A stretch of 64,000 nt of DNA, taken from positions 26,275,385 to 26,339,384 of the forward strand of contig OY783195.1 in assembly GCA_963678675.1 (NCBI GenBank), read 5' to 3'. The DNA comes from Xiphydria camelus (Eukaryota; Arthropoda; Insecta; Hymenoptera; Xiphydriidae). Position 1 is the stretch's first letter, and each line of letters begins with the position of its first letter. Of the stretch, positions 33,140-43,332 are shown piece after piece. The notes beneath the pieces were generated by a model, which worked only from the letters and a program-made list of their open reading frames with translations, ran no database searches and was not told the DNA's origin. Position numbers and translations under genes: made by a program.

Positions 33140-34253
33140 GTATGGACGTCGGCAATCGTCCGAAATATTTTCAACTTACGAATGCAACAGTGGAGCCGTT
33201 CGTTCGCAAGGAGCAATAAATGTCGCCGAAGAATGATCACTCGCGCGTTAAAAGTGCTTGGCGATCATTCGCGCGGCGCCGGGTCTTTTATTTCGAAAGA
33301 AAAGGGAAAACAAGAGAATAGACGTTTGGAGGGTATAGGTACACGAGGCGCGCTTGTCGCCTCGAATGGATCCACTTTGGACGGCGTTCGAGATCCATTC
33401 GCGGGGGCGACGATTGGGTACGGGGAGGGGGGCAGGAGGGAGATTCAAGGCTCGCGGACGACATTCGGCAAAAGCCTCTCGATCCGCCGATGGCGAAGAT
33501 CTCGGTCAAAGGCACCACCCGCGGACGCTAGCTTCGGCGGGCGTTTCTCGTTTTCGCGTTAACGCAGGTCAGGGTCGTTTGCCGGAGCGTTGTCGCCGTT
33601 GTTGTTGTTGCGATCGGTTATTATCGTCGCGCCGCGTTTGCATTTCGAGTTCGAGCGCTTACAATCGCTCGCCGGGCCGCGCCGCGGCACTCTCGATGCA
33701 GGGCCGAGCCCCGGCTGCGGTGCGCCTTTCGACGAGGTATCCGAGCCACCGAAGATCGGATCGATCCGATCTGTCGAGAGTTAAAAATAATTCTCGAAAA
33801 AACATATCGCGCCGGATGAAACGAGACATCGATATACAGCGGTGTAATCACGATAAATTATTTTCCTAGATTGCAAATTGGAGAAGTTGAATAGGGTCCG
33901 ATTAAATCGACGTGGTAATGACGACAATGACGGGACGAAATGGGAAGGAAAAAGTATTTTCGTATAATTATATCGCGACGATTGAAACGAATTAAACGTG
34001 CAGGTATAACGCAATAACGGAAGGCGGTAAAAAGTCGGCGGGCAAAATCGCTCGGGAAAAAAGCAGCGAAATCTCCGTGAACCGAATCGACGACAACGCG
34101 GTGCGATTTAGATATAGAGCACGTGGCGGGAAAAATATATTTCTTTTACACACGCAGCGGCATTTCCTGCCTCGCGGAACACGCCGCTAGGTAACGGTCA
34201 CGGCGCGACGCGTGCGTAAATTGAACTGACGCCGCGGCGGAGGGAAGCATCGC
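33140..34253. other. CpG-rich block, no gene recognised
   Basis: Several overlapping Arg/Ser-rich open frames (for example 33026-33562 and 33354-33869) without family motifs. Confidence 0.35.
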
Positions 34254-34867
34254 CCCGGATAAACAAATGTAGGTGCGTAAATTATACAGACATTTTTAAT
34301 ATCGTTGGCTCATCTGATGCGTCGAAGTTGTGCGCTTTATGAGTCATTAAACGAGCACATTTGTGTCATTAAATGATGTTAAATAAAACGCTAAACATTT
34401 GTTCAATGTATTGTAAATTTTTCGTAAATATATTGCTGCAATAAATACAGCGATTAGTTTGAATAACATTATAATGTTAATTGAACAATTTTTTGAAGAA
34501 CAATTATTTTTCTAAACTCATGCGACAAAATGAACGCACACTGAGAAAAATACATGGTCAATCTAACCAAAATCCTGAAGATAATAACCAAATCGTTTGG
34601 TGAAATACGGATCTTTCATCTGTTTGGTTAAATTGACCAATTATTGATCCGAATGACTAAACGTTTGACTGGAATAACGAAACATTTGGTTAGAATAACT
34701 GGATATTTTGTCCAACTGACCAGTATTTTTTATTAGAATAACTAAACGCGTTTAACCAGATGCGTTTTGTCATTTTAACCCGATTATTTTTCTCAGTGTA
34801 AAACTTTCGAACAGTCAATTATTGTAGTTCATATGAACGACGTGAGGATCGTACAAATTTATCTGGG
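34254..34867. mobile_element. CCCAGATAG-family element, copy 4, interrupted by a CACTGAG-family MITE
   Basis: The left end CCCGGATAAACAAATGTAGG and right end GTACAAATTTATCTGGG. The interior CGTAAATATATTGCTGCAATAA matches copy 1. Split by the MITE at 34539-34798. Confidence 0.7.
34539..34798 (+). mobile_element. CACTGAG-family MITE, copy 3 (nested)
   Basis: The ends CACTGAGAAAAATACATGG and TTATTTTTCTCAGTG. Highly similar to 28386-28649 along its length. Confidence 0.8.
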
Positions 34868-35447
34868 GCGGTCTATTGTACCGCTTTGACGATTTTGAAA
34901 TTGACGAAACGCGCGATTTTTCCTTCGTTTCGCGAGACGAAGCGAACGATCGCACAAGGAAGCTCATTCTTAACTCGAACGCGCGCCTCTGAGCTCTTAT
35001 CCGATTAGCTCGCAGTGTTGTTCCACCTTATCACCCGCGCTTCCTCTTCCGTAAAATACGCGCGCTCTCTCTCTCTCCCAATTAAGCGTCCAACGACGAT
35101 AGAACAATCGCACCCGCGCGAAGCGATCGTCCCTTGCGACACGCGCGCCCCCGAAGATAAGACGTTCGAAATCCGTCGCGCCCCGCGGTGCACCCGGAAT
35201 GCTCCGCGCGCTCAATCGCGGCGCGGAATCAGTCGCGCGGGAAATGCGCGCTGCGTTTCCCGGCAACTTTTCGAAGAACGTTAGAGAGAGAGAGAGAGGG
35301 GGGGGGGGAGAGCGAAGGAAAGAGGAATCATGAGGGGATGGCGCGGAGGGAGAAATATCTATTCGCGGATATCTCGCGCGATTCGCGCGCGGTGCGAGCG
35401 AGACGGCACGCGACCGCGGGGCGACCGACGGTTTCGAAAGGCGCCGA

Positions 35448-35484
35448 TATATAAATGCGGCGCCGTTCGCGCGCACGGTTCAGT
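35448..35484 (+). promoter_or_regulatory. Candidate TATA + initiator core promoter
   Basis: TATATAAA at 35448-35455 is followed by TTCAGT (A at 35482), 34 nt from the first T of the box, within the range for insect TATA/Inr promoters, in a CpG-rich block. A good donor (GACAG|GTGCGT, about 35913-35915) follows. The next plus-strand gene is the transporter, whose first coding exon begins with a splice acceptor, so an upstream non-coding exon is needed. The link is inference. Confidence 0.35.
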
Positions 35485-35499
35485 ACCGAGGAATATCGC

Positions 35500-36235
35500 G
35501 CCGCGGTTGCACCGCGCCAGCATCGATCGCGATCGTCGACGCACGTGTCGCGGAGAAGGGCGGAAAAATCGAACGCCCGTTACGAGGTGAATCCTCCTCG
35601 GAAGTACAGACTGCGATTAATCGAGCCGAATCGTGCGGAAATTATCGGGGCAGAGAATTCTCGCGATTCGGAGGAATCCAAAGAGTAATCGCGATCGTTC
35701 CTCACAAAGTCGCGGACCGGTGTTCTCTCGTACTCTCGTCGGAAGATGTAAAGGAATCCAGTGCAACGCCGCGAAAGAAAGGAAGGACTCTTATGTCCCC
35801 TCGCGAATTTCCTTCTCTCGGATCTCTCGATCGTCTCGGGGCCGGAGAAGATCGCGTTCCCATCCCGTGCCCGGGGAGACGGCGCGCCAGAAAGTGCTTT
35901 CGGTGAATTTGACAGGTGCGTGTTAACGATAGAGGACCGCTGTCAAGCTCCGCTTTGACGTGGGCGTCGTGACGTCTGACAGCGACGACGCGTTTACTCT
36001 TCGCTCCCCGTTCGCGAAAATGTCGCGGTTTTGCCGACACTTCTTCCCGGTGGATTTCAGCGCACTTCGCGCGCGATTCCCGTCTCTATAATTACGGCGC
36101 GGCGCTCGCTATACCGACAGAAATAGCGAAAAGTATACGATACTCGGGCGCTTGCGCGGTAAACAATCGCGTCGCAAGAGCATCGCGACTTTTCTCCCTT
36201 CCGACACAGCCGCCCTTATCGCGCGTCTTTTCCGT
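35500..36235. other. CpG-rich block downstream of the candidate promoter
   Basis: Several Arg/Ser-rich open frames overlap on both strands; no recognised coding gene. Confidence 0.3.
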
Positions 36236-36418
36236 CCTCCTTTTTCTTCTTCTTCGTCATCTTTATCGTCTTCTTCATCATCTTCTTCATCAACTTCTTC
36301 GTCGTCTTCTTCATCATCCCCTTCATCATCCTCTTCATCACCTTCTTCGTCATCTTCTTTTTCCTCTTCTCTGTCTTCTTCTTCATCTTTCTCTCCGTCT
36401 TCTTCTTCATTTTCTTAT
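36236..36418. repeat. Imperfect TCT/TCA trinucleotide repeat
   Basis: About 180 bp of TTC/TCA/TCG triplets, read as poly-Ser on plus and poly-Lys/Met on minus. Low-complexity, not a supported gene. Confidence 0.9.
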
Positions 36419-36429
36419 TAACCCTGTAA

Positions 36430-38260
36430 TTAACCCTGCCAAATCAAACTCCGTCAGCGGATGAATTCGTACTACGCACGCTTCCGCCGCGAGGTACGCG
36501 CGTAAAATTTTACTTCGAACACCTACTCGATAAAAACGCTCGTCCGCTCGGAATGTTTTCGCCGATCCGCGCGCCTATTATAGGCGAGCGCGAATCTACC
36601 GCCCCGCGCGTTACATTACTAGTGCGCGCACATGCAATTGTTCGGCGAACCGACCGAATTCGGTCGTAAACCGCGGCCGTGCGTGCGCCCGACGATAAAA
36701 AAAAAAGCCCGTTCGACGATTAACATAAATTTAAATGACAATGGGTTGTATGGATAAAAACAAGTAGGTATTACCTTATCCTTAAAAAATTTTAAGCAAG
36801 TCCTTTTAACGATAAGAATAAAAATAGAAACAAAGCCTTTTACTTATGAGTGAGAAGCAAATTCCATTAGAGCTGCAGATTTGCTCATGTTGGGTACAAG
36901 CATTTCATATTCACAAAAGTGAACCTTCACTTTCAACTACAAGCACATCTTTCAAAACACATGCGCTCCATTAAACGTGAACTTATCCGCGAAGAATAGG
37001 GTAAACAATACGGTTTCTGTCATTCGACAGTCATTGATACCATTCGACAAGAAATGCATTAAATTGAAAGAGGTACAGGTGTGTCACGGTGACCGAGAAT
37101 TTACGTGCCTGAAGTTCCGAACATTCCTTTGAACGAAAAATTTTAACTTTTTCAAAGACCATGGCCTCTGTTGAGTTTACTGATTACTTTATTTTTGATA
37201 GTCGCCCAGTTCGCAAAAATGTCTCTATGGATCTAGTGATCAATAAGCTCAACACTGGCCATGATTTCTTAAAGTTGAAATTTCTCGTTCGAATGAACAT
37301 TCGAGATTTCAGATATATGAGAATCTTGTCTCTTTAAGGTCAATAACCGCACTGGGTACCTTATGTTAGTATTCATCTTAGCGAGGTCATTTTCAGTTTC
37401 TATCATCTTACCATGGCTGTGGAATAGTGTAATTGAGAAAAGTTCAATATCATGAGCCGCGCCTCTCGTCACAAGTTAATGATTTAAAGAGTTTATTTCA
37501 ATCCGGAGAAGAAAATGTAGAGCGGCTAGCTAATATTATAATTTCTTAAGCTCTACTATCGCCATTACCAATTGCTCTGGATATGTGCTAATCTTTTACT
37601 CATTACCCATAGCATCAGCTGCTTGCCAGTATGAGACAATCAATAACTATACCAAACAGAGGAAATGCTACTCCTGTTACCTTTTGCTGGAAGTACTTGC
37701 TCTTCTATCTCGTGCTCATAAGCATTATCTTTACTTTTATTCATATAGCCCAAGTTCATCGTGCCACTCCTCCTTCCGCCCCCTTCCGAAAGAATCGAGG
37801 CGAGTCTCTTTGTTCCCGCTTCAATATCACGGGAATCGCACGTTTGCAGTTTTACGCGCTCGCACGTGGATGCGAAAGTATGCATGGGCTTATCTCCGTT
37901 GTCGTCGTGCGAGGCGCAATTTAGACACGACGGTGCGTCCGCGAATGAGTCGTTGTCGGCGCGTTTGATCATTCGTTATCGTTCCCTTGGGTAGCGATTT
38001 TTCTTTTTCTCGAGATCCAGCCTTCCGAAAGATTTCGAAGTATCTTTAATTTGGGACCAGAGTTCCACGACTCAGGTTCGACTGTAATCTCTGGTCAGCT
38101 GCTACGATACCAACTTCGCTATTTTGGCTACCGATCGGAGATCGTGCAGTTGAATCTGAATCGGGAAAGTAGCTGCTAATCGATGATAGAATCACCTGAG
38201 GACGCGAGAACTGCGTTGGACGCCGTGACATCGAAGAGCCGGATCATTTGGGATGCGACG
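36430..38260. other. Intergenic, no gene recognised
   Basis: At 37001-37060 a GGGTAAACAATACGG...TTCGACAGTCATTGATAC stretch resembles one end of the GGGTAA-type MITEs. Open frames at 37585-37994 overlap in three frames and show no motif. Confidence 0.3.
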
Positions 38261-38264
38261 AGAC

Positions 38265-38806
38265 CTATAAACGATGCATTATTTAGCTTGGATGGAGGGG
38301 TTTGAGTGATTCTTTACAGAGTTACGGAGATTTGTAGCAAGTTTTATTGCTGCCTCGTGGAGAGGGGGGAGGCCGGTCTCTTGTAGTAATTGTTTGTTCC
38401 TAATGAACCAAGGAGTGTTTAGTGAGCCACGAAGAAGTTTCATATATAGACCCTATATCCTTTGGAATTTGGGTGGAGAGGTTGAGCTCCAGACGGGGAT
38501 AGCGTAGGTGCATAGGCACCTGATTATGGCATTGAAAGCTCTGACTTTCGTTTGTTGAGAGATGTCTTTATTATTGAAAAAGGGTTTGAGGGAGACGTAT
38601 GCTCCTATAGCTTTGCTTCTCACAACGGTGATCTGTTTCAACCAACCGAGTTTCCTGTCGAGGATAACTCCCAGGTATTTGGCTGAATTTTTCCATGGGA
38701 TCCGGTGAGTGCGTACTGTTAATACGTCGGGGGGTATGTTCCTACGCGAGAAGAACACTGCCTCTGATTTTGTTTCGTTTAAAGAGAAGCCCCATTGATG
38801 GTAACA
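38265..38806 (-). pseudogene. Non-LTR retrotransposon reverse transcriptase fragment (Jockey-like), decayed
   Basis: The minus-strand reading gives WGFSLNETKSEAVFFSRR, then KYLGVILDRKLGW, KAIGAYVSLKPFF and YAIPVWSSTSPP, the RT thumb region of Jockey/CR1-type LINEs. After an in-frame stop at 38453 it goes on with LLRGSLNTPWFIRN and LHEAAIKLA, also typical of these proteins. Palm and endonuclease domains are missing. A hammerhead motif lies 280 bp upstream on the same strand. Confidence 0.8.
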
Positions 38807-39089
38807 GTGAAACTATCTCCTGGTGAAGAACTCTTGGTATAGTGTTTCTCCTCCGAGACGGAGAAATCTCTAGCTAATGAAGTCACCACCGTAGTGGATG
38901 ATATTAAAACGGTCTCTTCCACTTCATCATTCGGTGATATTGTTTTCAATTTACTGTCTGGCCATCCGGATACTTGCTCTGACCCACAGTTAAGAGACAG
39001 TATGACCAGACTCTGCGTAGAAAAGTTGCTGTCCAGTTATAAGGACAACCTACGCCACAGCTCAACCGCAGTCTTCGGTTCGCTGTGGC

Positions 39090-39160
39090 GTTTCGTCCTG
39101 GAGTCGGCCCGTGGACTCGTCAGTAAGGAGAGGCCGACTCCTGCCTTAGACGCTCTGTGG
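39090..39160 (-). ncRNA. Hammerhead ribozyme motif, copy 3 (stem III degraded)
   Basis: On the minus strand: CCACAGAGC then GUC (39151-39149), stem I TAAGG/CCTTA, core CTGACGA (39123-39117), stem II GTCC/GGAC, and GAAAC (39094-39090). The loops again carry AGTCGG and CCGACT (complements of plus 39134-39139 and 39102-39107). The 3' strand after GAAAC reads GCCACAG and no longer pairs with ACAGAGC beyond two bases, so activity is doubtful unless another fold is used. Confidence 0.65.
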
Positions 39161-39250
39161 TCCTCTTATATAGTAACTCACCGCCGTTTTACTACCAAGA
39201 AAGCCGCCACAGCGTGAAGCTAACTCCCATGCGGCACCTTTCATTCGGCT

Positions 39251-39344
39251 GAAATCCTCAGATTTTTAAGACTGTGTTTAGGTCCTCCCACCATACCTCG
39301 TGCTACCACCTAATTAAACACAGTCTGAAAAAACCTCGGATTTC
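39251..39344. mobile_element. Short inverted-repeat element
   Basis: GAAATCCTCAGATTTTTAAG..TGTGTTTA and its inverted copy surround about 30 nt. MITE-like. Confidence 0.5.
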
Positions 39345-39349
39345 CGCCT

Positions 39350-40660
39350 AATGACATAAGATTCTATTTGAAAACATTAAATCGTGATAGTGTACATTGA
39401 AATGTACTAGTGTCTAAAAAAATTATTCTCAGCACACAGTAGGAGCATCTTTCATTGCAAATACAGTACAATTTCTGATATCAGTCTTTCCGCGTGCACC
39501 CAGGGAAAAGATCTAGCTGAATACGAAACAAACGCAAAAATGTATTTCATACAAATAAGAATTTATTCACAAAGAACAAAAGTCTGTTTGAAACAAATAA
39601 ATATTCTACTAGGTTAGCAGGTTCGTACTCGGTTAAAAAGAGATACGCAAGACATTAATTTGATTCGAATAAACTTTTGTTCGATGTGAATAAATTCCCA
39701 TTTATCTCAACTAAATTTTTCTATCGGGTCCTTATTCAACTAGACCTTTCCCCTCAGTGCGGGCGACCGTATCTACCATTCCCTCCCTTCGAGATAAGCC
39801 GCGTTATACCGCGCGCCGATTTTATTTCAGAATGGGCCGATCGCGCTGTATTTGTCGTCGATCTTAAGCGAGAGCGCGCATAATTATTCCGATCCGTTAA
39901 GATCTATGTTCCCCCTCGGAGCGCACACCGCGTGTCGCCAAGCGCCAACGTAGATCGCCGAAGGCCGAAGAATGTCAATTGCACAGTAGGCCCATTCTGC
40001 AAGCGGCGTCGCGATACGCTTTAGTTATCGTTTAATTCTTCGGATGAACGTAACTATCCTTCGATATCATTATGCATACATACATACGTATGCACACGTC
40101 TTCCGTGGTGACTTCTCGCAGGGGAAGAGAACTTCTATTCGACAGCCGCGAGAGTATAAAGAGCCCGAAGAGAAATTAAAATTGATACGCGCGGCGGGGG
40201 GGATCTTGCCGTGGAATCGTACGTCCGTAACGAGACGGCCTCTCGCTCGTCTCATTACACATCCCGACGCACACGCGGCACTACTATCGAGTCACGCACC
40301 GCGTAAGCACGTGACGCCGGGTCGTTTACCTATTCGCGTACGATATGATAAGGGGACCGCGACAAGGGATTCCATTCATTTTTTAATACGGCCTAATCCT
40401 TTCCCCTCCCCTCGTCGGAATGGTCGATACATTAGCGTGATCCAGAGTCGAGGTTAACGCTGATGAGACTTTAGTCGATGAAGTGTAGCCGAGATTTCGA
40501 CTCCGAGAAGCGTTCGAAAATACGGGGAGACAAGAAAATCCGAGGATTTGAACTAAATAGTTCAAATGAATGGGGCTGTTCTTTAAAATGTTTGCATCTC
40601 TGTTTAGTAATCTGATATGCCCTGTTTTCCGCTTCGAAATCACCTCGATGATAGCTACTT
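39350..40660. other. Intergenic, no gene recognised
   Basis: AT-rich to about 39720, then CpG-rich. Short open frames only. Confidence 0.3.
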
Positions 40661-40662
40661 CA

Positions 40663-40903
40663 CCACAGAAAAAGAAATAAATAAATCATAGCATTTACTA
40701 AATTTGTGATAAATTTCGTGACAAGGCCTATTTATTGTTACGATAACTACGATTTTAGTAAAAATTACAGTAACGCTTGCAGCTTCTACAAGTTTTATTA
40801 TAATTTTCACTAAAACTGTAATTATCGTAATGATGAGTTAACCTTGTCCCGAAATTTACCACAAACTTTCTAACTGCTTCGATTTCATATTTTTTTCCGT
40901 GCA
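40663..40903. mobile_element. GGTAAATTTCG-family MITE, copy 2
   Basis: CACAGAAAAAGAAATAAATA ... and an inverted TATTTTTTTCCGTG end. The interior GATAACTACGATTTTAGTAAAAATTA and its inverse match the compound element at 29665-30255. Confidence 0.65.
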
Positions 40904-40985
40904 GATACGTACGAACCTCTCTTCACCGGAAGTCGAGGGAACTTGGCGAACGCCTGTTCTCGCAGCGCGTTATGCCCTGCTTAAA

Positions 40986-41526
40986 GGATCCGAGTGAGAC
41001 CGATTAGAGTCAAACAAATCGGAACAAATCCGATTTTTGTCCTGGCAATTTCCAATTTGAACATTATTTTCCGATTCATTTTTTTCAAATTGGAATAAAT
41101 TGGTCCGGACCCCACTCATCTTTATACATACAATCGAAGTGGAATTATGTGGCAATAGGAAATAATCGGTCCTATCCTAGTTTATGCAAATCAGACGGAA
41201 TGGTGAAAAAGTGGAAGACGTTTAATTTGACGTGATAAAAATATTTTTGATTACTATAATACCGTTTTATTATTATTGAGGTCGAATCGGAATGGTCAAT
41301 ATTGAATCTGATAGACTCTGTGTGCGTTTCAGAGCGATTACTATTTCCCGATTAAGTCCTACAAATATTTGAAGTAGGAATTGGAATTTTCCAATACAAA
41401 CCCATCGATATTTCTCAACTAACAACAAGAAATAGGTTCAAATAGGAAAATACTAACAATAAGACAGAAATCGGATTTTGACCGATTGATGAAGTGAACA
41501 AGTTTGAATCGGATTTAATCGGATCC
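40986..41526. mobile_element. MITE-like element with GGATCCGA..ACCGATT ends
   Basis: The ends AGGATCCGAGTGAGACCGATT and an inverted GAATCGGATTTAATCGGATCC bound 541 bp; AATCGGA motifs recur inside. Non-coding. Confidence 0.5.
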
Positions 41527-41529
41527 TCT

Positions 41530-42825
41530 GAACAAGCTGAACAGGCGTCGCGCAACCCTCCCGCCACCAAACCGGCGCGCGAAAAATCGCGAAAATTCCA
41601 TTACAATCGACCGTCGCTCCGCCGTGTGAGTCACGTTTTCTGCGATCGCTCATGATCTACTACAACGGTATACGCAGCGATCGCGATAGCAATTATTCCA
41701 GTCGACGTCGCGAGACCTTGACAACGACACGCTCGACCCGAGAGACGGGCGGGCATCGCCGATCGAAATAAGCATCGGTAAATTTTTGCGCGTCGCGCCG
41801 ATACCGGATCGCTCCATTTACATATCGGCCAACGACGCCGGCGTTCGCGAGGATGCAGGAGCGATTCGGTCGTCCCGAGATTCCTTCTCGCGGCGCCTGA
41901 GCATCGTGAGAAGCGTATGCACCGGTGCACGGTTGCTGCCTGTCCGCAGGGGCTTCCATCGGCCGATCCGTCGTACGCAGTAGTAACATACCTCGTCGCA
42001 CCGACGATTATTCCGCGGGAGAACTCGCCTACGAATGAAAGACGATCCGAATAATCCGATCGGATAGGATTTACGCGTTCCGCACAACTCCCAGCGTCGA
42101 TGCGGTGACTCACCGCGACTTCGCATTACGTTTGCAGCATCATAATTCCCTTTGAGATATCGCGCGCGCTCCTCCAACGCGTTCCGAATAAAACGCGGTC
42201 ATTTGCAATTACGGGCGCGCCCGGTACTCCACCTCTAATTTAATCGCACCGCACCGGAGCCCCGCATACGCGAGTGCATCAGAGTTCACGTCACGTGACG
42301 CGACCCGTGACCGCGCGTGACTCAACAATCATCCCGGTACGGCGTCGTCCTTTTTAAACCTCCATATCGTTTAATCCCGAGCGTAGAGAGGGCCGAGACG
42401 GAGGAGAGCCCGCGCGCAATTACGCCAAAGCCGAACGAGACGAGCGTCGCCGCGGGCTCCCGTAATCGTCCCGTTGCGTCGGTCAGGAAACGAGACGCAA
42501 CGTTTAGGCAATAAAAACCGCGGTAGTTGCGGTTGCGACGAATCTCCTGCGCGCTGCGGAAGGAGGATTCGCGTTGCGGCAACTCGAGGCGGGTGCCGAG
42601 TCGAAATTATCGCTCTCCTGTTAGCCTTCAGAGAGCCTGTATTCTTTTTAGTCCTCTGTCGTCAAATATCAGCCTTACTCTTGTTTTTAATTCACTCTAA
42701 CTTGCTAACGTTAAGCGTATTTTCGACTCACCTGGATGAACCTAAGTTCTAACCGCGAACCACGATATATTCTCGGTCTTTTTTCAGCCTACTCAACTTT
42801 TTTAGAATACGTTGGATAGGAATGA
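41530..42825. other. CpG-rich block upstream of the transporter
   Basis: Minus-strand open frames of 100-160 codons (41631-42177) overlap each other in different frames and show no domain. Possibly regulatory; no gene supported. Confidence 0.3.
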
Positions 42826-42829
42826 ATTT

Positions 42830-43160
42830 GGTCTTCAAGCAGTTTTTTTATCGCAGATTCGAAAAATGTGGGCAAAATTATGTATCGCGTGTTTTTGCAT
42901 TCTTTATTTTCGGCCTTACCTGAGCTGGAAAACGACATTTTGAAATGCAGCTACGTCATCCGTGCTCTGTGAGTCTATCTCTCTCACACTCGCAACTTAG
43001 CATAAGTGCGTCTCTCTGGTGTTTCGATGACATCACAATGTTGCAGAGAGAAACGCATCTATAACTCTCAGCGAGTAACTATTTTTCCGGATATTTTCTT
43101 TTTCGCGTGATATCGAATATGTGCGCAGATTAGAAATTGAATTCAAAAATGAATATTTTT
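42830..43160 (-). repeat. Dispersed repeat family H2, copy 3
   Basis: TTTTCGGCCTTACCTGAGC..GG, ATAAGTGCGTCTCTCTG, CGATGACATCAC, CAGAGAGAAACGCATCTAT and GATATCGAATATG blocks appear in the order of copy 2. Confidence 0.6.
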
Positions 43161-43332
43161 TTCATTTTGAGACCGAATCGCTCGGGCGATTCAAAGTCGA
43201 AGGAGGCGATGACGGGTACACGAGTCGTTCTCCGTGAGGATTTATTCTTGACCGCTTTATGTACGGCCGATTACAATTCTTTGTACTTTTATTTTTCAGC
43301 AGCAGCACCCAGCCGCGTGCATCGGCGGCAGC

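Noticed and set aside
16296..34867. CRISPR-like array from recurring repeats
   Set aside because: Repeats are dispersed MITEs with inverted ends in a eukaryotic genome, not regularly spaced direct repeats.
36216..36421. Poly-Ser / Lys-rich open frames
   Set aside because: Translation of an imperfect TCT/TCA trinucleotide repeat.
38894..39217. 107-codon plus-strand frame
   Set aside because: It overlaps the hammerhead motif on the other strand and retroelement debris; no domain seen.
41631..42177. Minus-strand frames of 100-160 codons upstream of the transporter
   Set aside because: Overlapping frames in CpG-rich DNA, no family motif.
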